From Lachnospiraceae bacterium UBA3273 (GTDB lineage: Bacteria > Bacillota > Clostridia > Lachnospirales > Lachnospiraceae), in NCBI GenBank assembly GCA_002362385.1, contig DEUB01000054.1, positions 1 to 25,350 of the forward strand: a DNA stretch of 25,350 nucleotides. The letters run 5' to 3'. The notes beneath the pieces are model-generated. The model made no database searches. It was not told where the DNA came from and was given only the letters and a program-made list of their open reading frames with translations. The stretch's first letter is position 1, and the number at the start of each line of letters is the position of its first letter. Made by a program: the position numbers and the translations under genes. Shown piece after piece: positions 9,301 to 17,211 of this stretch.

Positions 9301-12300
9301 TATATCTCTGGTACTTGTAATCGCTTGTATTTCCCCATCTGTCTTCTGCCCTTGCACGGACCTCATAGACGCAGCCTTCCTCCAGGCCTTTTGTATCCCA
9401 TGATATTTTTTTGTAATATTCCCGCTCTGCTGCCTGAAAGCTTTCTATTTCCTGCCATGCATCGAGCGTATCGGCTTTGCGGTATTCCACTTCCACCAAT
9501 GAAAGACCTGCGTTATCCAAAGCCAGTATTTCTAACAGGGCATGGGAGCCCAGCATACCGCCCTGGGGTCCGATTCCCGTAATCTCCGGCGCTATATCAT
9601 CCGGCCTGACCGTTCCGTAAGCCCTGTCGGATCTTTCCGAAACATTGCCCGCCTTATCCACCGCTTCTATCTGATAAATATAGGTAACCCTTTCCTTTAC
9701 ATTTGTATCGCAATAATCGGCGGTCTTTACATTTCCGTCAACACAGGTAAAGAGGTTCTGTCCTTCCACCGCCCTGTAAATGCGGTAGGAAGCAATATCA
9801 TTGGCGCTTACCTGGTCCCAGTTTAAGCCAATCGCACCCTCCTCGCCCGTTACGGAAAGCCCCGTTACCTTTTCCGGCGGGGTATGGTCGATCCTATAAG
9901 TATTTTCAATCTGCTTTTCCTCATATAGCGCATTGTGGTTTCCCGCCGTATCATAGGCTTCAAAGCGGACGACTGCCTCTCCTTCCGGAAGCTCTGAAGT
10001 ATCCCATAAATAATAAATATTTTCCTCATTCTCTCCTTTTGCCGAAACCCTTGCAAGCTCCGTAAAGTTTTCCCCGTCCATACTATAAGAAAACACTCCC
10101 AAAGCCACGCTTCCGTTATCCCTGACTGTCATGGAAAGGTCGATCTTATCCCCATGATCGGAAGAAACGGGATTAATCCCGGTAATGGAAGGCGCCGTTA
10201 TGTCATCAGAGGTGGTCAGCGTAATCTCCTTCGACGGTTCTCCGCAGTTTCCCAGGTCATCCACACCGCATACCCGGTAGGTATGGGTGGATAAGGGTTC
10301 CAGATTTTCAATCTGCGCAAAAAGAGCATCCGATACCCGCTTAATTTCCACAAAGCTTCCGTTTTTTAACTCCTCCACCTTAAAATAGTCAAAGTCCTCT
10401 TCCGTTACATCCTCCCATGTCAGTAAAACCCCCGTACTTCCCGCAGTACAATCTGATAACCTGATCTTGGAAATCCCCGTATTATCGACTTCATAACGGC
10501 GCATCACAAGGTCGCTGCTTTCGTTTCCCGAAAAATCTACCGCCGTTACTTTTACATAATAAGTGCCTTCCTCATACTGTTTTGTATCCCATTGACAGAC
10601 GGCGGCATTATGGTCGGCTCTGACCGTTGCCAGATCTTCCCAGTCCTCCTCCCCGTCTTTTCGGATGTGCAGAAGGAAACGGCTGACTCCCCTGTTATCC
10701 TTCCCTTCCAAAGACAGAGAAGCAACGCCGCCTATTCTTCCAGGGTCAGGCGTCACAGCTGTCACTCTGGGCGCTTTCGTGTCCTCCGCCACGGTTATGA
10801 CTGCGGACTCCGAAGGCTCGCTTAACTGATGAAAAGCATCATAAGCCCTCACATAATACCGGTACTCCACACCCTCTGCCATGGAAGCATCCTCGTACCA
10901 TGTGCTGTTCTTGCCTGAAATATCCGCCACCAGATGATCCTCCAAGCCCTCCTGCTTCCTGTAAAGCTCATAGCCTGCGCAATCCGGACTGCCGCCTTTA
11001 TCCCAGCTTATGACAACCGTTCCGCCGATATCTAAAGCCTCTACATTCTCCGGCGCATAAGGGGGCTCTCTGTCGATGGTATAGGTTACGATTTTTTCAG
11101 TGCAGTTCCCCGCTCTGTCCTTTAAAGTAAAACGCACATCCACATCCCGGTCCTGATTCAGGGCGGAAAGATTCCATACAAAGCTTACCCTGTGAGCCGC
11201 CGTCCCCGTCTCCTTCTGTCCCAGAGCTGTTTTTGTCACAGGTTTCCACGTAAGATGATCCGTATCATAATATTCAATCTTTACGGAGTTTCCTCTGCTT
11301 TTTCCCTCTCCCGAGAATATTACCTCTAATGAAATCTGTTCCCCGCCGATAACCGCATAATCTTCCGGCGTTACGGAAATAATTTCAGGCGCAAAAACAA
11401 CGCCGTCCGTTTCATCGCTTTTTTCGGACCGGTTCTCGCTTCCGTCTTCCGCTATGACATAATAGGTATAAACGGTCTTTTCCTCTAATCCCGTATCCTC
11501 ATAGCTCTCGGCCGTTCCCTCATAAACCGGTTCGCCGTTTCTGTAAAGATAATATTTTACTACCCCCACATTATCCTTTCCCTTATCCCATGAAAGGGTT
11601 ACGGTAGAACCGGTTCTTTCCATGACACGGAGATTTTTTACCTTTTCCGGCGGCTCTATATCGCTATTGGTGGTTACCTGTAAAGACGGGGATTCCTTTG
11701 CACATACTCTGTCCCCATTATAGGGATAGACGGTATAGGTATAGGTCTGCCCTCCGTTCAGTCCGGTATCGCGGTAGCTCCTCATTCCCGTACTACCCAC
11801 CTTAACTCCATCCCGGTAGATTTCAAACCCTGCCGCCTCTCCATCGGTCCATATTCCGTCAAACTCCAGGGTGACCCCGTATGCGGTAACCTCCGCTGCA
11901 GTAATTTCCGTTACCGGACGGGGATAAACCACCGCAGTGGACAGATAAATGACTTCGTCCGCAATATCCTCCGGCACGGTGTCAAACTCATAATTTGTGT
12001 ACAGATCATTTGTAAGGACCAGTATATGGAACCGGTTAAGGGAAGGCGCGTCAAAACGGATCCTCTGCTTTTCCTTTGCTCCATTCCCTTCCGGGCCGCC
12101 CTTCAGTATGGTCTTATGGTTTCCTAACGCCGTAAAGTTTCCATAAGAGGACTGCTGGGTAAAATCTCCCGCAAGCTCCATAACGCCTTCAGACAGATAT
12201 GAAGCATTTCTTCCGCAGAATAAAGCGTTTCCGTTTACGGACAGATACCCTTCCTCTTTATCCATGTTCAGAACGCCGCCCCATTGCACCAGAAGGTCTC

Positions 12301-15300
12301 CCTCAATATATACTTTTGCCTCTTCCACGAACAGATTGGAGTTCAATATTAAATTTCCGACACTGATAGTATGGTTTCCGCATCTGATTGTATTGGAAGC
12401 GCTTCCGTAATGATCCAGAAACAGCGTTCCCCTGATGTCTAAATCATTTTGAATCACTGCGCTTTTAAGAGGATCGGCATATGCGGAAAATGTCACATTA
12501 CCGCCAAAAGCTCCCTCTTTTAACTGCATAAGGTCGTTTATGCGGATGCCTTCCGTTCCCCCTGCCTTCCATGCCGTATCATCCACAGTGCCGTTGACCC
12601 TTACCCAGGTGTCAAATTCCACACCGTCAGGGGACTCGTTGCCGATCGTCAGATTATTTGTAGTGATCCATTTTCCTCCCGCAATTTTTTGTTTCTCTTT
12701 TCCGCCAAATACTAAATTGCCTTCTATGGAAAGAGCCGTCTTACCGTCAGTCTCCAGATTGCCAAGAAGTTCTATGGTTCCCTTTATGTTTCCCGCTCCG
12801 TCAGCGGGCGGCATAAAATAACCATCCTTTTTCACACACAGATAATCGTCGGTCTCCTCCATACGTAAATGCCCGAAGCTTTCCGAATATTCGTATCCGC
12901 TTTCCGTTTTATCCCTGGTCTGCTGCCTGAAATTCCCTTCTACGATCAAACTGCCATGGTTGAATACGATCTCTCCCTCCTGCAGGATCAGATCCCCCTG
13001 GACCGTCAGCGTATGCCCGTTTAAATCCAGCGTTCCGTCCACCAGATAAAGGTCCCCGGCCGCTACATAATCCTCCGTCAAGGTAAATCCGCTGACGCTT
13101 TCCTCATCGCCGATGGTCAGCTTACAACCGTTTAGGATCAGCCGGTCGCAGTCCAGCCTTCTTTTTGAGAATACGCCTTCGCTGCTGTGATTGTCTAACT
13201 CGACCACATGGAAATGACCGTTATTCTGAATGCGCTGAAGCCCTTCCCCGCTTAACAAAAGCCTGTGCCCGTCTCCATAGGAGCCGTCATACTTTTCCGT
13301 ATAATCTCCCTTTACTTCAAGAGTTCCCTGATTCATAAGGCTTGTGGTATCGCTTATCTTTAAATAATTGCCTCCTATGAACACATAGTCGTCCTCATAA
13401 GACATTTTCAAGCCTTTTCCGCTATCCTTTACAGTCAGGTTTCCTAAAACCTGCAAATTGCCATGGGCAATATCCAGCGTACCCGACAAATCCAGGTTGC
13501 CGTCGATTACCAGTTCATGCCCTATGGAGATCGTAGGATTCCCGGAAATAACCACATCGCCCCCGATCCGGGCATCTTTTGAAACCGTCAGTTTTTCCAC
13601 ATCCAGTCCGCCGCCAAAATACCCTTCCGAAAGCTGGGCTGTGGAAACGATCCTGATATTTCCCTCCACATGATTTTCCGGCTTGTCCGTAATTTCCCCC
13701 GCGATCCGGGGAGTATTCACAAATACAACGCCTCCCTCACTCTGGTTTTCAATTACAACATTTTTCAGACACATACTCTTCGTATATTCATAATAATGAT
13801 AAGTAACCGTCTGCCTTCCTTCTCCGTTTAAAAGCAGGGTCAAATGGTACAGACCATCCACATAATCTGTTGCACCGGCATTTCCTAAAAAACCGTTATT
13901 AAAATCCACATTCCCGTGAACCTCTATGACTCCCCTGTTCCAGATTCCAAAGGACTGTCCGGTTATATTAACGGAAAAATCCTTTTCCACCACAATACGG
14001 TCATCATCCGTATAAAGCTCCAAGGTTCCGTTTGAAGTAAAATCCCCGTCAGGAACCCCTTCCTTAAATTCTCCCATGGAATAACTGCCTCCTACGGATA
14101 AGGTTCCTCCGCCGACGATCATTCTGCCGGACATCTGAATCAGGTCTCCTGTAATCTCCAGCTTATGACCGTTTAATGCCATAACTCCCCCGATGAGAAC
14201 CACATCCCCGTCAACCTTTGCATCTTCCGTTAAAGTATAACCCTGTATACAGGACCTTCCCTGATAAGTCAGCTTGCAGCCGTTTAATATCCACTGGGAG
14301 ACGCCAAAAATATTTTCAAGACATACCCCTTCTTCACTGTGGTTATTAAGCTCGACTACCAGATTCTTAGAGTCGTCCCCTATATAAACATTTTGCTTTC
14401 TATCTCCCCCAAGCACCAGTTTAAATCCGCTGTTTCCGTAAACGCCTCCGGAAAACTGCCTGCGTATATCCACATCTCCCCTTATTTCCAGGACACCTTT
14501 CTGCTGCGACGTACCGTACTTAGCGTCAAGGACCCTGTAATCCCCTTCTACAAGGGCATAAGCGCCGCTGCCCATCAGACAGATACCGGTAGAGCTTAAT
14601 TTACTTTCCCCTTCCAGATTTCCCTTTATGTGCAGATTTCCCTGATATACATACAGCTGGCCGTATAAAGAGCCGCCCTGCTTATAGCCGCCTTCCACAT
14701 CCCTGATATAAACATTCCCGTCAACCGTCAGATCGCCGTATACCTTCAAATAATCTTCCACATACAGGTTTCCTCCGATTTCAAAATCATTTTCCCATTT
14801 CACTTCTCTACAGATCAATACATCCCCGCCATAATATCCGCCGGAAGTCTTTGGCGGATATGCCAGCTGAATGCAGCCATGGATCCTGCTTTCCTTCTCA
14901 GAGGAAATATTTCCTTCCACCCGGGGTGCGCCTTCAAATACGACCCCTTCTTCAGAAGTATTATTAATGACCAGATCCTGAATCCTCGTATCCATGTACG
15001 ATGCCCCGCTAAAATGCAGTATCTGTTTTTTATCCCCGCTGATCAGAAGCATACCGGTCCCACAGGCATTAAATGTATAATCCCCTCTGTTCTCCAGCTG
15101 ATAATAATCCCCTTTTAATTCCATACAGCCCCTGCTAAGATGCACGCCGTCGTTTTGTGTGGAACCGTCGTAAAAATCTCCCTCCACCAGAACATAACTG
15201 TTTTCCTCGCTCATATTAAGGACCGACTTTGTGCTTCCGTACAAATAACTGCCGTCTTCACATACCGTTCTTTCCTGCTTCCTGTAATCTCCCTTAACGA

Positions 15301-16699
15301 TCAGACTGCCGCCATTTATCAGGAGCGTTCCCCCGCTGTGTATAAAATTTCCGCTGACCGTCAGAGCATGTCCGTTTAAATCCCATCTGCCTCCCGCCAT
15401 CACAAGATCCCCGGGAATCTCTTCATCCCCGGAAAGCACATGACTCTCTTCTGCAATAATCTCCCCCACCGACAATCTGCATCCGTTTCTGATCAGGGAA
15501 TGCCACGCTCCCGCCGTATTGAACACCACCCCCTCCGGACTGTGGTTATTTAACTCCAGAATACGGAAAGTAGCTCCGTCTCTTAGCGAAACCTGCTGTT
15601 TCCCATCTCCTGATAAGATAAACCTGTGGTTCTCCTCTGCACCCGATCCGCCTTCTATAGCCACATCCTTCCTGCACTCCAGGATCCCCTGGGCTAATAC
15701 CTGGGAGCCGCCGTTTTTCTGATAGTAATCCCCGTTGACCAGAACATGCCCTTTATCCGAATACATGGAAAAACCGCAGTTATTACCCGAAACCGTCACA
15801 TCTCCTTCTATTTCCAGCGTGCTGTATATATGAAAAATCCCGCCATCTTTTTCCATCAGAAGATTTTCCCCTATCTTAAGAGGCGAATTTAACCCCGACC
15901 CGCTTAAAACCTCTATTCCGCCGTCAAAATAATCTTCCGTAAATACGGTTCCGTTTCCGATTCCCAGAAACCCCGAGACCCGATTCCCGTATGAGGTTAC
16001 CTGACCCGACACATAAGGACTCCCTTCAAAAATAACGCCCTCTTCACTCTCATTTTCTATGACCAGATTAGCAATCCTGGAACCCCTGTTACCTCCCTTC
16101 TCCCCCATAGTCAGTCTCTGGGCTTTTTCTCCCGTCAAATACAGCGTAAAAGAATTACTTGTATAAAAATTCCCCTCCTCTATTCCTGCTTTCTGGACAA
16201 AATCCCCAAAAACCTCCATCCTGCCGCAATAAAGCTCTTCATTCCGCACATCGGAGCCCATAAAGAAACTGCCTCCCACCGAAAGAACGTCCCCGTCATC
16301 CTTCATGGATAAGATCCCGTTTCCCGAAATCCCGCAATCCCCGTCCACATTCAGAGAACCGCCGCCGATTTCCAGCCTTCCACCCCTTTGCATCAGATCC
16401 CCTTCAACATAAAGCGCATGATGATTTAAATTGAGCGTCCCCTCTTCCAGCACCAGATCATTAACCCTTAAATCCTCCGTCAACACATAATCTTCCCTTA
16501 CCGTAACATTATCCGCCTTTGCCTCTGCAAATATCTCCTCGATCCCTACCCCCGCAAAGTCCGAAAAAGGCAGCATCAGGAAAGCCAACAACGCCGCCAG
16601 CCCTCTCTTCAACCGCCTTTTCATCCCTCTCTTTGATTCCCTCTTTAAAACTCCTATCCCCCTATCGCTAAAATTCCCCATAAAGCTTTCATCATGCAT
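2642..16699 (-). CDS. Giant secreted Rhs/YD-repeat polymorphic toxin
   Basis: A 4,685-residue exported toxin-delivery protein. In order: a basic N-terminus and signal peptide (residues 1 to about 62, hydrophobic LAALLAFLMLPF, cleavage near AEAKA); about 63-1590, repeated beta-rich modules with LNGHxLTVxGDL and NxSEEGVVFxG signatures; about 1595-2560, alternating fibronectin-III and Ig-like modules; about 2562-2648, a PKD domain (YEWNFGDGT, HVYEAEGNYTVSLTVSD); about 2650-2735, a carboxypeptidase-regulatory-like fold; about 3111, a DUF6531-like entry motif (GDPIDITTGAF); about 3230-4330, dozens of YD repeats; then the Rhs core ending DPFGL (D4447). The final 234 residues are a linker plus an AT-rich toxin. 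A GGGAG site lies about 9 bases before ATG 16699. No LPXTG or S-layer domain is visible. Related proteins shield the toxin in a YD-repeat shell and self-cleave near DPxGL. Confidence 0.95.
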   Translation of the reverse strand: MHDESFMGNFSDRGIGVLKRESKRGMKRRLKRGLAALLAFLMLPFSDFAGVGIEEIFAEAKADNVTVREDYVLTEDLRVNDLVLEEGTLNLNHHALYVEGDLMQRGGRLEIGGGSLNVDGDCGISGNGILSMKDDGDVLSVGGSFFMGSDVRNEELYCGRMEVFGDFVQKAGIEEGNFYTSNSFTLYLTGEKAQRLTMGEKGGNRGSRIANLVIENESEEGVIFEGSPYVSGQVTSYGNRVSGFLGIGNGTVFTEDYFDGGIEVLSGSGLNSPLKIGENLLMEKDGGIFHIYSTLEIEGDVTVSGNNCGFSMYSDKGHVLVNGDYYQKNGGSQVLAQGILECRKDVAIEGGSGAEENHRFILSGDGKQQVSLRDGATFRILELNNHSPEGVVFNTAGAWHSLIRNGCRLSVGEIIAEESHVLSGDEEIPGDLVMAGGRWDLNGHALTVSGNFIHSGGTLLINGGSLIVKGDYRKQERTVCEDGSYLYGSTKSVLNMSEENSYVLVEGDFYDGSTQNDGVHLSRGCMELKGDYYQLENRGDYTFNACGTGMLLISGDKKQILHFSGASYMDTRIQDLVINNTSEEGVVFEGAPRVEGNISSEKESRIHGCIQLAYPPKTSGGYYGGDVLICREVKWENDFEIGGNLYVEDYLKVYGDLTVDGNVYIRDVEGGYKQGGSLYGQLYVYQGNLHIKGNLEGESKLSSTGICLMGSGAYALVEGDYRVLDAKYGTSQQKGVLEIRGDVDIRRQFSGGVYGNSGFKLVLGGDRKQNVYIGDDSKNLVVELNNHSEEGVCLENIFGVSQWILNGCKLTYQGRSCIQGYTLTEDAKVDGDVVLIGGVMALNGHKLEITGDLIQMSGRMIVGGGTLSVGGSYSMGEFKEGVPDGDFTSNGTLELYTDDDRIVVEKDFSVNITGQSFGIWNRGVIEVHGNVDFNNGFLGNAGATDYVDGLYHLTLLLNGEGRQTVTYHYYEYTKSMCLKNVVIENQSEGGVVFVNTPRIAGEITDKPENHVEGNIRIVSTAQLSEGYFGGGLDVEKLTVSKDARIGGDVVISGNPTISIGHELVIDGNLDLSGTLDIAHGNLQVLGNLTVKDSGKGLKMSYEDDYVFIGGNYLKISDTTSLMNQGTLEVKGDYTEKYDGSYGDGHRLLLSGEGLQRIQNNGHFHVVELDNHSSEGVFSKRRLDCDRLILNGCKLTIGDEESVSGFTLTEDYVAAGDLYLVDGTLDLNGHTLTVQGDLILQEGEIVFNHGSLIVEGNFRQQTRDKTESGYEYSESFGHLRMEETDDYLCVKKDGYFMPPADGAGNIKGTIELLGNLETDGKTALSIEGNLVFGGKEKQKIAGGKWITTNNLTIGNESPDGVEFDTWVRVNGTVDDTAWKAGGTEGIRINDLMQLKEGAFGGNVTFSAYADPLKSAVIQNDLDIRGTLFLDHYGSASNTIRCGNHTISVGNLILNSNLFVEEAKVYIEGDLLVQWGGVLNMDKEEGYLSVNGNALFCGRNASYLSEGVMELAGDFTQQSSYGNFTALGNHKTILKGGPEGNGAKEKQRIRFDAPSLNRFHILVLTNDLYTNYEFDTVPEDIADEVIYLSTAVVYPRPVTEITAAEVTAYGVTLEFDGIWTDGEAAGFEIYRDGVKVGSTGMRSYRDTGLNGGQTYTYTVYPYNGDRVCAKESPSLQVTTNSDIEPPEKVKNLRVMERTGSTVTLSWDKGKDNVGVVKYYLYRNGEPVYEGTAESYEDTGLEEKTVYTYYVIAEDGSENRSEKSDETDGVVFAPEIISVTPEDYAVIGGEQISLEVIFSGEGKSRGNSVKIEYYDTDHLTWKPVTKTALGQKETGTAAHRVSFVWNLSALNQDRDVDVRFTLKDRAGNCTEKIVTYTIDREPPYAPENVEALDIGGTVVISWDKGGSPDCAGYELYRKQEGLEDHLVADISGKNSTWYEDASMAEGVEYRYYVRAYDAFHQLSEPSESAVITVAEDTKAPRVTAVTPDPGRIGGVASLSLEGKDNRGVSRFLLHIRKDGEEDWEDLATVRADHNAAVCQWDTKQYEEGTYYVKVTAVDFSGNESSDLVMRRYEVDNTGISKIRLSDCTAGSTGVLLTWEDVTEEDFDYFKVEELKNGSFVEIKRVSDALFAQIENLEPLSTHTYRVCGVDDLGNCGEPSKEITLTTSDDITAPSITGINPVSSDHGDKIDLSMTVRDNGSVALGVFSYSMDGENFTELARVSAKGENEENIYYLWDTSELPEGEAVVRFEAYDTAGNHNALYEEKQIENTYRIDHTPPEKVTGLSVTGEEGAIGLNWDQVSANDIASYRIYRAVEGQNLFTCVDGNVKTADYCDTNVKERVTYIYQIEAVDKAGNVSERSDRAYGTVRPDDIAPEITGIGPQGGMLGSHALLEILALDNAGLSLVEVEYRKADTLDAWQEIESFQAAEREYYKKISWDTKGLEEGCVYEVRARAEDRWGNTSDYKYQRYTFDLTAPAPPVLQTQSGSFRIELNYTQNVEEDFSNYRIYRKKYGEENYTCIQELGETSFVDELEDTESVYYYKICAYDIYGNYSESNIEADHADFADDIAPVAMLPETVDAMEGEGITFDGVLSTDNIRIGRYEWNFGDGTTAVGVRPEHVYEAEGNYTVSLTVSDAAGNKDTATTTVSVGNKTKDGTIRLQVTNGSGVGIPGAYVYVKTGDGAGDFKKLNCDSRGFVNIVGEAGYYEISAFACGYLPGESRFQLYANEKMPCNITLERGELVTGTMTSKRLSIGEMLARGVDLSDPGNYHTYEFQITLRFAESPYAVPITTTAVMDGKVKYLGHYGDGPKHIQAGIFPYEKALKETELVGSGEEIGTALVYLETTQSISWMKDMYEVSLGVMNNAGGEFTIHDASAALELPAGLSLARTDSGEGLVCKMDSIAGKESERASWIVRGDASGTYQLAARFHGVMSPFGANVSARFTSSLECDVQTGEGLEIIVHPEDAFYPGENYYIQFEVINKSGKPFYNVKTSFGQFQQEAPVFEWIVKDWNTKEIIEYERYEGMDYHITDINQKSVPVLYGGERLECGLLPPGGRLYGTYCVRAGGDEEKYYRYVDGFVKGLTGKNLGVRVSISSIESHVEKYILYMDQKTKTLYGDPIDITTGAFLQDISGFSVEGSTSLLLGMHYNSTMASYKGECGYGWSHDYEQHIEDHGSFMNLYFGPYAWATFVSREAEEHVVYGKILNDTVYIDKEAVYEDTFYPSSKALNGWSLFRTEEGYEVTSKGNDIYFFDREGRLSGIRSQGGKSISISYAEGQMILKDDVSGKQLYIFYNEDGLMERIADNSGREAVITYNGEDLVSFTNADGQKETFVYDGSHHLIYGTDALGIPYVENTYDDKGRILTQKEGGNGTEAVLSYEETPDGEMTVHVRNHNGETMSVTTNSKGEKIRETDEAGSVTEYTYDDAGNLLTEKDNEGNIAHYAYDEEGKLIAYANKAGETTSLSYDAKGYVASVMEEDGTGTRFTYDETGTLLRKISPLGAVTRYAYDEYGNAVRQVDDGLGTVAMTYEDGLLTGMTDHNGNLTTFGYDEWGNRCLQTDAMGNRMETVYDETGKVLLEKGFDGTVTACTYDAKGQKTEETVRGEDGSTRTVRYVYDGMGRVAEMTNEAGTTAYTYDGEGNTTSVTYPDGTRDTFVYDKTSNLIKAVTASGMTTEYTYDSLGNKITEKTGDSLTAYEYDGEGRIRKIIQPTGEEIVYTYDKRGNCLTETDGRGNSCVYTYDAASNLTSSTDPLGNKTSYAYDIYGRCVKVTDPKGNGTAYAYDGNGNCIRQTDAAGTVTAMTYDALNRLTKISVKTSGGENITSFTYDKAGRVISVTDGEGNAVHAAYDSFGNLTALTDAEGNQLENNTYDARGELVSSVDALGNITACGYDRAGNMTEIVECLNSGLQAEKSYTYDADGRLLACVDEEGGRTAQTYDAKGNVTSVTDPVGGISTYSYDSMNRVTEIVNAIGVKNTYAYNAEGLLSESRNGKGEKTTYTYDAAGRIISRKDKEGTVRYAYDENGNVLTVTDKKGTISRTYDCLNRVTDVTDYKGNTVSYGYDELGNRISITYPGGEKVRYSYDKAGNLLAVTDAQGGITRYTYDKNGRLLLTERADGGREMRTYDGAGQLKTLKDETKAGEVISDFAYEYDGRGNIVKISGMEAGSMPGAEGSMSGGETVTTGAGEAVSVLPVSIAMTYDADNRLVTYNGRNVEYDACGNMTKGPLNGGMAEFTYDCRNRLVKVAEEGGKTTVYEYDAEDIRTAQVTGGVRTEYITDREAEYSQVLVRTSYEKNIFGAYSEERGRTTYTYGIGLISERRDGGEEYIYHYNHLGSAAAVTDRDGEVVFRIVYGTYGELYDIRNAGGISLLTAETAEDCTAAEVADALGLEYLYNGQYGVSTGGNGLYYMRARYYDQDIKRFINRDILSGNIGNSQSLNRYCYVQGNPVSLTDPFGLCPTRAEVYKNRALKWLHTALDCGGIFFDGFDFANVLLYHFEGRDTEAAITLICLIPGMGNFLALPVRLTLKLGDNAGEALIKLGKKYLPDLMEKGSRFLDWAGGKVDDVWRWIEKKLGRAGVEGGSKTKDIYRAVSPEEYDDIFSINGFRARQDGRSFQAKEFGNNFEETLEFANQSINSDKAAIIKVTIPEEIYNQLNHMNLDSAIFKSGTPVVEPEMLDIFNKNIINIEHVF
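3338..3848. repeat. Direct repeat copy 2, inside the Rhs core
   Basis: Partner of 1-511 in the same orientation and without gaps. It encodes the most conserved end of the Rhs core, from TSYEKNIFGAYSEERGR through RARYYDQDIKRFINRD to DPFGLCP. Recombination between the copies would join this core to whatever toxin follows the orphan copy. Confidence 0.9.
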
Positions 16700-16745
16700 A
16701 TTTTTTCTCTCCCGCCCTCAAAATCATATCCGACAAATACAATTA

Positions 16746-16751
16746 ATTATA
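16746..16751 (-). promoter_or_regulatory. Predicted extended -10 promoter for the giant rhs gene
   Basis: The minus strand reads TGGTATAAT here, an extended -10 (TG-n-TATAAT), 46 bases before the rhs start. No good -35 lies 16-18 bases upstream, as is usual for extended -10 promoters. The remaining sequence, 16752-16924, contains no gene that I can support. Confidence 0.45.
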
Positions 16752-16924
16752 CCAAAAAAATATACATTCTCACTTTCAGGGAACGAATTAAGCGATTTTG
16801 GGCCTGAAATGCATTTTTTTACCCAATTCCCTTCATTCATTCCATTCGGTTACCATTATGCCATCCCGCTTCCAAAATACCTGCAACCTTTTACAAAAAC
16901 ATACAGAAGAGCAGACAAAAGTGC

Positions 16925-17207
16925 CGGCATTGGCAGAAACCGGCTTGGGGCTGTACCGGGAAAACCTTTCTGTTTTCATAAGCATTACTGCAAAACGGGA
17001 GTTTTCTTACAGACCGTCCAAAACCCAAGGGAGAATTGCCATGGATGGCAATTCAGCCGTTTGCGGCATGGATGCCGCATAAAACGGCGGCCCGCACCAC
17101 TCCAGACATTTCCCACGGTCTGTTAGAAAACTCCCGTTTTACAGTAGCTTATAAAAACAGAAAGGCTTTTTCCCGGTACAGCCCCAAGCCGGTTTCTGCC
17201 AATGCCG
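16925..17207. repeat. Nested palindromic element: 93-nt inverted arms around two capped hairpins
   Basis: The left arm 16925-17017 and right arm 17115-17207 are inverted copies, differing by about four substitutions and two 2-base gaps. The 97-base centre holds two further hairpins. One is 17034-17053 (AATTGCC, loop ATGGAT, GGCAATT). The other is 17056-17088 (GCCGTTT and GCGGC arms around the loop ATGGAT). Both loops have the same six bases. The whole folds as a cloverleaf-like structure in DNA or RNA. It ends 4 bases from the stop of the SufB/D-family gene and fills the gap before rhs. It encodes no protein that I can support. It could be a non-autonomous MITE-like element or a transcript-end structure. 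Confidence 0.85.
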
Positions 17208-17211
17208 TACC

